From: Paracoccus sp. Z118
GTDB lineage: Bacteria > Pseudomonadota > Alphaproteobacteria > Rhodobacterales > Rhodobacteraceae
Assembly (NCBI RefSeq): GCF_019061185.1
Contig: NZ_JAHQZU010000005.1
Span: forward strand, 124,001 to 188,000
Direction: 5' to 3'
Length of the DNA stretch: 64,000 nucleotides
A program made the position numbers and the translations under genes. Position 1 is the first letter of the stretch; each line of letters starts with the position of its first letter. The notes beneath the pieces are model-generated. The model saw only the letters and a program-made list of their open reading frames with translations, was not told the DNA's origin and made no database searches. This document shows, piece by piece, positions 48,381-58,961 of this stretch.

Positions 48381-49624
48381 AGCCCGGTCCGATGCGCGCG
48401 GGCGGTGAAGAAGATGCCGGAAGGTGCTTGCGCGGGCACCTCGCCCACGACCTCGTAGGTGTGAGCGTCGCGGATCTCGACGCGGTTCTCGTCGCGGACG
48501 GACAGCCAGACCTCACGGCCGCGCGGGGTGAATTCCATGTGCAGGACGCCGGGGCCGGGTTCCAGCGTCTGCTTGACCTCGCGCGTCACGGCGTCGATCA
48601 CCTGCACCTTGCCGTTGTCGGGCGGGGCGAAGTTCACCCATAATTCGCGCCTGTCGGGGCGGGCGGTGACGAAGATGGGCTGGCCGGCGACATCGGTGCG
48701 GGCGATCTCGTCGCCGCTGGCCGGGTCGGCCCACAGCACCTGATGGATGCCGACGGCCGGCAGCGCATATGTGCCCGAGGCCAGCGTCCAGCCCTGAAGA
48801 TGCGGCATCTTGTAAACGGGCAAGTCGGGCTCGTTCTTGCCGTAATCGGGCAGGATGCGGCGCGGCTGCGGCGGGTCGTCCCACATGTCCAGCGTGGTGA
48901 GCCCCTTTTCCCCGAACAGCCCGACCACATAGGTCCGCCCGTCGCCGGTCATCAGCGCGTCATAGGGATTCGCGCCGATGTCCTCGATCCTTGTGATCAC
49001 AGGGTTCGCGGGATCGGCGGAATGGTCCAGCACCCAGACCTCGCCCGTATCCCAGGTGGCGACGACGAAGCGCGCGCCGGGCGCGTCGGCCAGACCCACG
49101 GTCTTCGACCCCATCGGCACGTCCGCGACCAGATCCAGCGTTTCGGCGTCGAACACCTTGACCCCGCCGGGCTCGTAGTTCGACACGGCGACCAGCCTGC
49201 CATCGTCGGAAATCGCCCCGCCGATGGAGTTGCCGCCCTGAATCACCCGGTCCACGATGGAACAGGCGAGGATGTCCAGCTTGGTCAGCCCGCCGTCGCG
49301 GCCGAAGACGAAGGCATAGCGGGCGTCGGGCGAGAAGGTCAGCGAGGCGTGGGACAGATCGCCCAGCCCCTCGACCCGGCAGAGCGCCGCGCGGTCGGAC
49401 TGGTCCACGACCAGAACCGAACCCGTCGCCCGTTCGATCACGACGCCCAGATCGCCGGTGCCGCGCAGCGCGGCAGGATCGACGGCGAGCGGGGCAGGAA
49501 CCTCGATGGCGGGGGCCGCCGGAGTCTGGCCCGCCGGAAGGTCGGCCCCGCCCGTCTGCGGCGCAGGCGTCTGGGCGGCGGCGGGCAGGGCCGCCAACAG
49601 GGCGATCAGCGCGGCTCGGATCAT
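48377..49624 (-). CDS. nirF: NirF, heme d1 biosynthesis protein
   Basis: A 415-residue periplasmic beta-propeller related to the d1 domain. Residues 1-17 are the signal peptide; residues 18-52 are an unusual Pro/Ala-rich linker (PAPQTGG, PAGQTPAAPAIEVPAP) before the propeller starts at GTGDLGVVIERATGSVLVVD. The propeller has the conserved GWTLASGTYALPAVGIHQVLW region. It is required for heme d1 production, probably in the dehydrogenation or handling step. Overlaps nirC by 4 bases. Confidence 0.94.
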   Translation of the reverse strand: MIRAALIALLAALPAAAQTPAPQTGGADLPAGQTPAAPAIEVPAPLAVDPAALRGTGDLGVVIERATGSVLVVDQSDRAALCRVEGLGDLSHASLTFSPDARYAFVFGRDGGLTKLDILACSIVDRVIQGGNSIGGAISDDGRLVAVSNYEPGGVKVFDAETLDLVADVPMGSKTVGLADAPGARFVVATWDTGEVWVLDHSADPANPVITRIEDIGANPYDALMTGDGRTYVVGLFGEKGLTTLDMWDDPPQPRRILPDYGKNEPDLPVYKMPHLQGWTLASGTYALPAVGIHQVLWADPASGDEIARTDVAGQPIFVTARPDRRELWVNFAPPDNGKVQVIDAVTREVKQTLEPGPGVLHMEFTPRGREVWLSVRDENRVEIRDAHTYEVVGEVPAQAPSGIFFTARAHRTGL

Positions 49625-49986
49625 TCGGGCCTCTCCTTCAGCAGATATTCCGCGATCCAGAGCGCCTCGGCCTCAGAGATCAGCGGTCGCCACGGAGGCA
49701 TGGCGGTGCCCGGCACCCCGTCGAGGACGATCGCCGCCAGCCCCTCGGGGTCGCGGCCTTCCAGCACCTCGGGCGTGATGGGCGAGCCGAGGCCCCCCTT
49801 CATCGTCAGGCCGTGGCACGAGCCGCAGTCCTGCACGACCATGTGTTCCAGCTCCGCCGCGCGCCGGTCGGTCACGTGCGCCGCCGCCCCGCCGGTTCCC
49901 GCAGGAACGGCGGCGGGAAGGGCCGTGGCTGCAAGTCCCGCTGCGATGGCGGCGAAAGCCGCGGCCAGCAGCGGCGCGTCAGCCAT
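49621..49986 (-). CDS. nirC: NirC, cytochrome c55x
   Basis: A 121-residue small mono-heme cytochrome c with an N-terminal signal peptide (to about residue 35) and the heme site CGSCH (about residue 54), plus a distal Met in PGTAMPPW. It is a periplasmic electron donor or maturation factor for NirS. It overlaps nirE by 8 bases. Confidence 0.92.
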   Translation of the reverse strand: MADAPLLAAAFAAIAAGLAATALPAAVPAGTGGAAAHVTDRRAAELEHMVVQDCGSCHGLTMKGGLGSPITPEVLEGRDPEGLAAIVLDGVPGTAMPPWRPLISEAEALWIAEYLLKERPE

Positions 49987-50758
49987 TGCGGACGACCCTC
50001 AGCGTCGGTGCCCGCGCGGGCAGGGGCAGCGCGGCTGTCGAATACAGCGACACGACCCTGCCGATCATGAACAGGACCGGTGCCTCCATCGGACCCTTGG
50101 CGAGATCCGCGGCGACATGGGCGAGGGTGGAGAGCATCCGCATCTCGCGCGGGGTGGTGGCGTGGGCGACGGCCAGAACCGGCGTGTCGATAGCAAGGCC
50201 ATGCGCGATCAGCTGCGCGGCGATCTCGGCCATGTTCGCGGCGCCCATATAGACGACCAGCGTGGTGTCGGGATCGGCCAGCGATTTCCAGTCGAGGTCC
50301 AGCCCCGCATCCCGCGCCCGGTGGCCGGTGACATAGCGCACGCCGGTCGCCAGCCCGCGATGGGTCAGCGGCACGCCGGTCGAGCCTGCCGCCCCCTGCG
50401 CGGCGGTGATGCCGGGAACATAGACATAGGGAACGCCCGCGACCGCCAATTCCTCGGCCTCCTCGCTGCCGCGCCCGAAGATCAGCGGATCGCCCCCCTT
50501 CAGCCGGGCGACGGTGTGGCCCTCGCGGGCCAGATCGACCAGCAGCGCGTTGATGCGGTCCTGCGGGACCGAGTGGAAGCCCGAGGTCTTGCCGACTGAA
50601 ACGCGGCGCGTGGCGGCAGGGATCAAGGCCATGATCTCGGGGCTGACGAGGCGGTCGAAGACCACCACATCGGCGGTCTGCAGGACCTTCAGCGCCTTGA
50701 CGGTCAGAAGATCGGGGTCGCCCGGACCCGCGCCGATGAGGAAGACTTTGCCCGACAT
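49979..50758 (-). CDS. nirE: NirE, uroporphyrinogen III C-methyltransferase
   Basis: A 259-residue cytoplasmic SAM-dependent methylase that makes precorrin-2, the first committed step toward siroheme and heme d1. VFLIGAGPGDPDLLTVKA at the N-terminus, VARLKGGDPLIFGRG, GITAAQGAAG and VVYMGAANM are the SUMT motifs. ATG 50758 follows AAGG; a GTG 9 bases upstream is an alternative. It is separated from nirS by a hairpin. Confidence 0.95.
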   Translation of the reverse strand: MSGKVFLIGAGPGDPDLLTVKALKVLQTADVVVFDRLVSPEIMALIPAATRRVSVGKTSGFHSVPQDRINALLVDLAREGHTVARLKGGDPLIFGRGSEEAEELAVAGVPYVYVPGITAAQGAAGSTGVPLTHRGLATGVRYVTGHRARDAGLDLDWKSLADPDTTLVVYMGAANMAEIAAQLIAHGLAIDTPVLAVAHATTPREMRMLSTLAHVAADLAKGPMEAPVLFMIGRVVSLYSTAALPLPARAPTLRVVRNG

Positions 50759-50796
50759 GATAGTCACCCTTGCTGGAAAGGCTGGGGGAGGATGAA

Positions 50797-50814
50797 GGGG
50801 GCGCGGCCGCCCCC
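50797..50814 (-). other. hairpin between nirS and nirE
   Basis: A 7-base-pair GC stem (arms GGGGGCG and CGCCCCC, 4-base loop) fills most of the 76-base gap after nirS. Weak T content follows on the minus strand. It probably acts as a partial terminator or RNA-stability element so that nirS is expressed more highly than the biosynthetic genes downstream. Confidence 0.5.
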
Positions 50815-50834
50815 CTCGGGTTCACAGGACGCGA

Positions 50835-52988
<2,154 letters not shown>

Positions 52989-53004
52989 TCATCGCATCGA
53001 AAAC

Positions 53005-55227
53005 ATGATCTTTCCGATTCGTTCCCGGCCGGTAATTGCATTGCGTCACCTGATCGCGGCGTTGGCGCTTGCCATTTTCGCGGCGGCGTTGATGCCCGGC
53101 CCGGTTGCGGCGCAGGGCCGCGGCGAGTCCGGCGATGCCGCGGCCGTCGCCCTGACCCAAGCGGCGGCGGCGGCCCTGTTCGGGGTGACGGATGGCGACT
53201 CCGTGCGCCTTCAGCGGCAGCAGGGGCCGGTCCCCTCGTGGGAGGCGCGGGCGGATGGCCGCCCGCTGGGGCTGATCGGCTCGACATGGGAGCTTGCCGG
53301 TTCGACCGGCTATTCGGGGCGGCCGCTGGACGTGCTGGTCGCGGTGACGCCCGATGGCGTGATCGCCGGGGCGCAGCTGGTCCGCCACAACGAGCCGGTG
53401 CTGACGCTGGGCATCTCGGACGCGGACATCGCCGCCTATGTGGACGGGTTCCGGGGCTTCGACCTCGCCAATCGCGCCGGCGGGACGCTGGACGCGCAGG
53501 CGGGGGTGCCGGACGTGATCTCGCGCGCGACCGTCACGACCGGGGTGATCCGCGACGGCATCCTGCGCACCGCCCGCATCCTGTCGGCGGCGCAGGGCGT
53601 CGGCGGCGGCGGCCAGGGGATCGACCGCGTCCGGTTCGAGCCGGCTGACTGGGCCGCGCTGCTTGACATGGGCGCGCTGACGCATCTGCGCGTCAGCATG
53701 GCCGAGGCCGCGCAGGCGTTCGAGGGTGCGCGGCGTCCGGTGACGCCATCGGACGCGCCGTTCTTCGAGATGTGGACCGGCCTTGTGGACACGCCGACCG
53801 TCGGCGCCAACCTGCTGGGCCAGCAGGCGCTGACCGAGGCCGCGGCGGCCCTTGCCCCGGACGAGGCGTTGCTCGCGATCCTGTCGCAGGGCGTCCACTC
53901 GCATCGCGGCACCGGCGTGCGGCAATCGGGCGTGTTCGAGCGCATCGCCATCACGCAGGGCGGGACGAGCATCGTCCCCACCGCCGAATCGCTCATTCCG
54001 GTCGGTCCGCTCGCCCCCGAAGACGCGCCCGAGCTGAAGGAGCGCAGCCTGTTCCGCATCCCCGCCGATCCCGCGCAGGGCGGCATCGACGTGACGCAGC
54101 CATTCTTCGTCACCGTCACCGCCACCCGAGAGGCCGCGGACGGCGGCACCCTGACCCTGCCGATGACCGCCGAGGTGAGCCTGCCCGAGGCGTTCCGCCT
54201 TGCCCCGCCGCCCGAGCCGGTGCCGCTGTGGCAGGAGTTCTGGGTGCAGAAACAGCAGCAGATCGCCGTCGTGGGCGTGATGCTGGGCATCCTCGGGCTG
54301 ATCCTGTTCGGGCAGGAATGGCTGGTGCGCCGCCCCCTCGTGTGGCGGCGGGTGCGGCTGGTCTATCTGGCGACGACGCTGGTCGTGCTGGGCTGGGGCC
54401 TCGGGGCGCAGCTGTCCATCGTGCAGGTGGTCGCGTTCGTCCATGCCCTGCTCGCCGGGTTCCGGTGGGAGACGTTCCTGATCGCGCCGCTGATCTTCGT
54501 GCTGTGGTCGGCGGTCGCGCTGGGAATGCTGTTCTGGGGCAGGGGCGTCTTCTGCGGCTGGCTGTGCCCGTTCGGCGCGTTGCAGGAACTGACCAACGTC
54601 GCCGCGCAGCGGCTGGGCGTGCGCCAGATCGCCGTGCCGCAGGCGCTGCACGAGCGGTTGTGGGTCATCAAATACACGCTGTTCGTCGCCATCATCGCGC
54701 TGTCCTTCTATTCGATGAAGCAGGCGCTGATTCTGGCCGAGGTGGAGCCGTTCAAGACCGCGATCTCGATGCGCTTCATGCGGGCCTGGCCGTTCGTGCT
54801 GTATGCCCTGCTGCTGCTGGGCGCGGGGCTGTTCATCGAGCGGTTCTTCTGCCGCTATATCTGCCCGCTCGGCGCGGGGCTGGCGCTGCCCGCCAAGCTC
54901 AAGGTGTTCGACTGGCTCAAGCGCCGGCCCCAATGCGGGCGCGAGTGCCGGTTGTGCGAGACGCGCTGCCCGATGGGCGCGATCGACCCGCTGGGGCGGA
55001 TCAACGCCAATGAATGCGTGATGTGCCTGCGCTGCCAGGTCATCATGAACGATCCCGACACCTGCCCGGTGCTCAAGCGCCGGGTGCGGGGATCGGCCCC
55101 GCCGCCGCCCGCGCCGCCGCCGGTGTCGCGCAATCAGGTTCCGGCGGGCGCCCATGCCGCAGGCGCAGGCGAGCCGACCCCCTCGGCCCAGCCCCCCGCA
55201 TTCCAGGCCCGGCAGGTGACGCAATGA
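53005..55227 (+). CDS. nirI: NirI, NosR/NirI-family membrane flavo-iron-sulfur protein
   Basis: A 740-residue membrane protein. Residues 1-36 are a signal peptide; 80-400 a periplasmic FMN_bind domain with the covalent flavin site near SRATVTTG (Thr176; the usual SGAT has Arg here). Six helices follow with polyferredoxin cysteines FCGWLCPFGALQE and FCRYICPLGAGLALP. Two 4Fe-4S clusters at the cytoplasmic C-terminus are in CGRECRLCETRCPMG and CVMCLRCQVIMNDPDTCP. The tail (about 690-740) is Pro/Ala-rich. Related proteins support nir expression and electron transfer. It diverges from nirS. Confidence 0.94.
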   Translation: MIFPIRSRPVIALRHLIAALALAIFAAALMPGPVAAQGRGESGDAAAVALTQAAAAALFGVTDGDSVRLQRQQGPVPSWEARADGRPLGLIGSTWELAGSTGYSGRPLDVLVAVTPDGVIAGAQLVRHNEPVLTLGISDADIAAYVDGFRGFDLANRAGGTLDAQAGVPDVISRATVTTGVIRDGILRTARILSAAQGVGGGGQGIDRVRFEPADWAALLDMGALTHLRVSMAEAAQAFEGARRPVTPSDAPFFEMWTGLVDTPTVGANLLGQQALTEAAAALAPDEALLAILSQGVHSHRGTGVRQSGVFERIAITQGGTSIVPTAESLIPVGPLAPEDAPELKERSLFRIPADPAQGGIDVTQPFFVTVTATREAADGGTLTLPMTAEVSLPEAFRLAPPPEPVPLWQEFWVQKQQQIAVVGVMLGILGLILFGQEWLVRRPLVWRRVRLVYLATTLVVLGWGLGAQLSIVQVVAFVHALLAGFRWETFLIAPLIFVLWSAVALGMLFWGRGVFCGWLCPFGALQELTNVAAQRLGVRQIAVPQALHERLWVIKYTLFVAIIALSFYSMKQALILAEVEPFKTAISMRFMRAWPFVLYALLLLGAGLFIERFFCRYICPLGAGLALPAKLKVFDWLKRRPQCGRECRLCETRCPMGAIDPLGRINANECVMCLRCQVIMNDPDTCPVLKRRVRGSAPPPPAPPPVSRNQVPAGAHAAGAGEPTPSAQPPAFQARQVTQ

Positions 55228-55286
55228 GTTCCCCGACCATCCATCGCGCCGGACGGCGCCCCAACCCGCGCGAGGCATTGGCATGA
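55224..55286 (+). CDS. 20-codon bridging ORF between nirI and nirX
   Basis: A 20-residue ORF whose ATG overlaps the nirI stop (ATGA) and whose stop overlaps the nirX start (ATGA). It has an AGGTGA-type ribosome binding site 7 bases upstream. The peptide is basic and hydrophilic (SSPTIHRAGRRPNPREALA). It could be a translational-coupling cistron or a small protein; neither is proven. Confidence 0.4.
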   Translation: MSSPTIHRAGRRPNPREALA

Positions 55287-56161
55287 TCGCTCGCCGCCGC
55301 TTCCTCGCCCTCGCCGCCTGCGCGCTGGCCGCCCCCGCCGCTGCCGCGCAGCCGGCGCATCTGTGGCGCGGGACCGCGCTCGGCGCGGATGTCACCCTGC
55401 GCGTCGAGGGCGGCAGCACCCGCGCCGCCCGCGCCTTCTTCGCCGAAGCGGCCCGCGCCCTGCGCTCGGTCGAGGCGCGGTTCTCGCTGTTCCGCGGCTC
55501 GGACCTGATGCGGCTGAACGCGATGGGCCATTTGCCGCACCCCTCGGCCGAAATGCTGGCGGTGCTGGACCTTGCCGGGCAGGTGCATGACGCGACCGGC
55601 GGCGCGTTCGATCCGACCGTGCAGCCGCTGTGGCAGGCCCGGCGCAGGGGCGAGGATGAGGCCGCCGCCCGCGCCCTGACGGGCTGGGCCGACGTGCGGA
55701 TCGCGCGGGACGGGATCCGCCTGCTGCGACCCGGCATGGCGCTGACGCTGAACGGCATCGCCCAGGGACATGCCGCCGACCGGCTGGCGGACATCGCCCG
55801 CGCCCACGACCTCGGCGACGTGCTGATCGACGCGGGCGAGACCCGCGCCCTCGGCCCGCGCGGCTGGCATGCGGCGATCGACGCGCCCGGCGGCGAAAGG
55901 CTGCGCGAGCTGACCCTGCGGGACGCGGCGCTGGCGACCTCGGCCCCTTTCGGCACACGGATCGGGCCGGACGGCGACCGCCCGCATATCCTGTCGCCGG
56001 GCGGCGGCCCGCCGCGCTGGTCTGTCGTTTCGGTCAGCGCCCCGCAGGCCGCCCTGGCCGATGCGCTGTCCACGGCGTTCTGCGTGATGGACCGCGCGGC
56101 CATCGACGGCGCATTGTCGGCATTCCCGCACGCACGGGTAGTATGCCTCACTTCCCTGTGA
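55283..56161 (+). CDS. nirX: NirX, ApbE-like FAD:protein FMN transferase
   Basis: A 292-residue periplasmic ApbE-family enzyme that attaches FMN to a threonine of NirI. Signal peptide with a Tat-like start (MIARRRFLALAACALAAPAAA). The ApbE motifs are FDPTVQPLW, LTLNGIAQGHAADRLADIAR (residues 150-170, the FAD/substrate site) and LIDAGETRALG; the C-terminal block has ADALSTAFCVM. It is the last gene of the nirI arm; a GAGG lies 7 bases before ATG 55283. Confidence 0.92.
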   Translation: MIARRRFLALAACALAAPAAAAQPAHLWRGTALGADVTLRVEGGSTRAARAFFAEAARALRSVEARFSLFRGSDLMRLNAMGHLPHPSAEMLAVLDLAGQVHDATGGAFDPTVQPLWQARRRGEDEAAARALTGWADVRIARDGIRLLRPGMALTLNGIAQGHAADRLADIARAHDLGDVLIDAGETRALGPRGWHAAIDAPGGERLRELTLRDAALATSAPFGTRIGPDGDRPHILSPGGGPPRWSVVSVSAPQAALADALSTAFCVMDRAAIDGALSAFPHARVVCLTSL

Positions 56162-56168
56162 TAGCGTT

Positions 56169-56185
56169 TCCCTGCCGGACAGGGA
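56169..56185 (+). terminator. hairpin after nirX
   Basis: Arms TCCCTG and CAGGGA with a 5-base loop follow the nirX stop by 7 bases. No T tract follows, so this is a tentative terminator between nirX and the norC promoter. Confidence 0.35.
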
Positions 56186-56216
56186 CAAATGCAATTCCGA
56201 GCCAAGTGATCAACTT

Positions 56217-56230
56217 TTGACTTTCGTTAA
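56217..56230 (+). promoter_or_regulatory. FNR/Nnr-type box upstream of norC
   Basis: TTGAC-TTTC-GTTAA, the same half-sites as the nirS/nirI box, centred about 71 bases before the norC start. An Nnr-activated promoter with a start near 56265 (centre at -41.5) fits; ACTAGG at 56251-56256 is a weak -10 candidate. Confidence 0.7.
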
Positions 56231-56294
56231 GGCTCCGGGTTTGCGGGTGAACTAGGTCTGGGCGCACTTGAAACCGCTCGAAGGGATCGCCGCC

Positions 56295-56747
56295 ATGCGC
56301 GACGTCATGACCAAGAGCATGGCCCGCAACGTCTTTTACGGCGGGTCATTGTTCTTCATCTTAATCTTCCTCGCGTTGACCGCCCACAGCCATATCTATG
56401 CGAAGAACGTGTCAACGGACGACGCAGGGCTGACCGACAGCGTCGCCGCGGGAAAGCACATCTGGGAACAGCGCAGCTGCATCAACTGCCACACGATGCT
56501 GGGCGAGGGTTCGTATTTCGCGCCCGAACTGGGCAACGTGATGCGGCGCTGGGGGGTGCAGGATGACCCGGAAGCGGCGATGGACGTGCTGAAGGGCTGG
56601 ATGGACGCGATGCCGTCGGGGATCGAGGGCCGCCGCCAGATGCCGGCGTTCAACCTGACCGACGAGGAATACCGCGCGCTTGCCGACTTCTTCCTGTGGA
56701 CCGGCCGCATCAACACCCAGAACTGGCCGCCGAACGATGCCGGCTGA
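56295..56747 (+). CDS. norC: nitric oxide reductase cytochrome c subunit
   Basis: A 150-residue membrane-anchored cytochrome c, the length of Paracoccus NorC. One N-terminal helix (about residues 12-32) anchors the periplasmic heme domain with CINCH (about 57-61) and the distal Met in RRQMPAFNLTDEE. It passes electrons to NorB. ATG 56295 gives MRDVMTKSMARN, matching the family; ATG 56307 and an upstream TTG are alternatives. Confidence 0.96.
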   Translation: MRDVMTKSMARNVFYGGSLFFILIFLALTAHSHIYAKNVSTDDAGLTDSVAAGKHIWEQRSCINCHTMLGEGSYFAPELGNVMRRWGVQDDPEAAMDVLKGWMDAMPSGIEGRRQMPAFNLTDEEYRALADFFLWTGRINTQNWPPNDAG

Positions 56748-56759
56748 GGGGGACAGATC

Positions 56760-58148
56760 ATGAAATATCAATCACAACGCATCGCCTACACCTATTTCGG
56801 CTGCGCGCTGGCGCTTTTCGCGCTGCAGGTCACGTTCGGCCTGATGATGGGCTATATCTATGTCCAGCCGAACTGGCTGTCCGAGATCCTGCCCTTCAAC
56901 ATCATCCGCATGCTGCACACCAACTCGCTGATCGTGTGGCTGCTGCTGGGCTTCTTCGGCTCGGCCTACTACCTGGTCCCCGAAGAGGCCGAGCGCGAGA
57001 TCCACTCGCCCATGCTGGCCTATCTTCAGCTGCTGATCCTCGTCGTCGGCACGCTGGGCGCGGTGGTGACGTATATCTTCAACTTCTTCCAGGGCAGCTA
57101 TCTGCTGGGCACCCAGGGGCGCGAGTTCCTCGAGCAGCCCACCTGGGTCAAGGTCGGCATCGCGGTCGCCGCGGTGATCTTCCTCTATAACGTCACGCTG
57201 ACCGTGCTGCGCGGGCGCAAGACCGCGATTTCCAACGTGCTGCTGCTGGGCCTCTGGGGGCTGGCGGTGCTGTGGCTGTTCGCCTTCTACAACCCGGTCA
57301 ACCTGGTGCTGGACAAGCTCTACTGGTGGTATGTCGTCCATCTGTGGGTCGAGGGCGTCTGGGAACTCATCATGGCCGCGATCCTGGCCTTCCTGATGCT
57401 GAAGCTGACGGGGGTGGACCGCGAGGTCGTGGAAAAATGGCTGTATGTCATCGTCGCCACGGCGCTGTTCTCGGGTATCCTCGGGACCGGGCACCACTAC
57501 TACTGGATCGGCCTGCCGGCCTACTGGCAGTGGATCGGCTCGATCTTCTCCAGCTTCGAGATCGTGCCCTTCTTCGCGATGATGGCCTTCGCCTTCGTGA
57601 TGGTCTGGAAGGGCCGGCGCGATCACCCGAACAAGGCCGCCCTGCTGTGGAGCCTCGGCTGCACCGTGCTGGCGTTCTTCGGCGCCGGGATCTGGGGCTT
57701 CCTGCACACGCTGCACGGGGTGAACTACTACACCCATGGCACGCAGATCACGGCGGCGCACGGCCACCTGGCCTTCTACGGCGCCTATGTCTGCCTCGTG
57801 CTGGCGATCGTCACCTATGCGCTGCCGATCATGCGGGGCCGCGATCCCTATAACCAGGTGCTGAACATGGCCTCGTTCTGGCTGATGTCCGGTGGGATGC
57901 TGTTCATGACCTTCACGCTCACCTTCGCCGGAACGGTCCAGACGCATCTTCAGCGGGTGAACGGCGAAGCCTATATGGACGTGCAGGACCAGCTGGGCAT
58001 CTTCTACTGGATGCGCTTCGGCTCGGGCGTGGCGGTCGTGGTGGGCGCGCTGCTGTTCATCTACTCGGTCGCCGTCGTGCGGCGCGAGGTCGTGACGCCC
58101 GGCCCGGTGCAAGCCCACAAGGACGGCCATATCGAGCCTGCGGAGTAA
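56760..58148 (+). CDS. norB: nitric oxide reductase large subunit
   Basis: A 462-residue, 12-helix membrane protein of the heme-copper superfamily, identical in length to Paracoccus NorB. His53 binds heme b; [10 protein letters not shown] contains the FeB His and the nearby Glu residues; GTGHHYYW holds the His pair of the FeB site; [15 protein letters not shown] holds the ligands of hemes b3 and b. It reduces two NO to N2O with electrons from NorC. It starts 12 bases after norC. Confidence 0.97.
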   Translation: MKYQSQRIAYTYFGCALALFALQVTFGLMMGYIYVQPNWLSEILPFNIIRMLHTNSLIVWLLLGFFGSAYYLVPEEAEREIHSPMLAYLQLLILVVGTLGAVVTYIFNFFQGSYLLGTQGREFLEQPTWVKVGIAVAAVIFLYNVTLTVLRGRKTAISNVLLLGLWGLAVLWLFAFYNPVNLVLDKLYWWYVVHLWVEGVWELIMAAILAFLMLKLTGVDREVVEKWLYVIVATALFSGILGTGHHYYWIGLPAYWQWIGSIFSSFEIVPFFAMMAFAFVMVWKGRRDHPNKAALLWSLGCTVLAFFGAGIWGFLHTLHGVNYYTHGTQITAAHGHLAFYGAYVCLVLAIVTYALPIMRGRDPYNQVLNMASFWLMSGGMLFMTFTLTFAGTVQTHLQRVNGEAYMDVQDQLGIFYWMRFGSGVAVVVGALLFIYSVAVVRREVVTPGPVQAHKDGHIEPAE

Positions 58149-58153
58149 GCGGA

Positions 58154-58957
58154 ATGAACGCATATGCAAAACTGAAGGGGGCCGAAGCCCCCTTCTACCT
58201 TCCCCAGAGCGATGAAGTCGCCGTGTTCGAGGCGGCGGCGAAGAACGACCTGCCGGTGCTGCTGAAAGGCCCGACGGGCTGCGGCAAGACCCGCTTCGTC
58301 GGCCATATGGCGGCGCGGCTGGGTCGCCCGCTTTACACCGTCGCCTGTCATGACGACCTGTCTGCGGCCGACCTGATCGGGCGCTATCTGCTCAAGGGCG
58401 GGGAGACCGTCTGGGTGGACGGGCCGCTGACCCGCGCGGTGCGCGAAGGCGCGATCTGCTATCTCGACGAGGTGGTCGAGGCGCGCAAGGACGTGACCGT
58501 CGTCCTGCATCCGCTGACCGACGACCGCCGCATCCTGCCCATCGACCGCACCGGCGAGGAACTGGAGGCGGCGCCGGGCTTCATGCTGGTCGCCAGCTAC
58601 AACCCCGGTTACCAGAACATCCTGAAGACGCTGAAGCCGTCCACCCGCCAGCGTTTCGTGGCGTTGGAGTTCGACTTCCCCGGCCGCGAACAGGAAACCG
58701 CCATCGTGGTGCAGGAAAGCGGGCTGGACGAATCCCGCGCCTCGCTGCTGGTGCGTCTGGCGGGCAAGCTGCGGGCGCTGAAGGGGCAGGATCTGGAGGA
58801 GGGGGTTTCCACCCGCCTTGTCGTCTACGCCGCGATCCTGATCGCCGGCGGGATGCCGATCAACCGCGCCATCACCGCGGCCATGATCGAGCCGCTGACC
58901 GATGACGCCGACGTCAAGCGCGGCCTCGCCGATCTGGTCGTGGCGGTTCTGGGCTGA
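58154..58957 (+). CDS. norQ: NorQ, MoxR-family AAA+ ATPase
   Basis: A 267-residue cytoplasmic AAA+ protein with Walker [12 protein letters not shown] (about 39), Walker [13 protein letters not shown] (about 100) and a sensor region [12 protein letters not shown]. With NorD it inserts or activates the FeB centre of NorB. It starts 5 bases after norB. Confidence 0.95.
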   Translation: MNAYAKLKGAEAPFYLPQSDEVAVFEAAAKNDLPVLLKGPTGCGKTRFVGHMAARLGRPLYTVACHDDLSAADLIGRYLLKGGETVWVDGPLTRAVREGAICYLDEVVEARKDVTVVLHPLTDDRRILPIDRTGEELEAAPGFMLVASYNPGYQNILKTLKPSTRQRFVALEFDFPGREQETAIVVQESGLDESRASLLVRLAGKLRALKGQDLEEGVSTRLVVYAAILIAGGMPINRAITAAMIEPLTDDADVKRGLADLVVAVLG

Positions 58958-58961
58958 TCCG

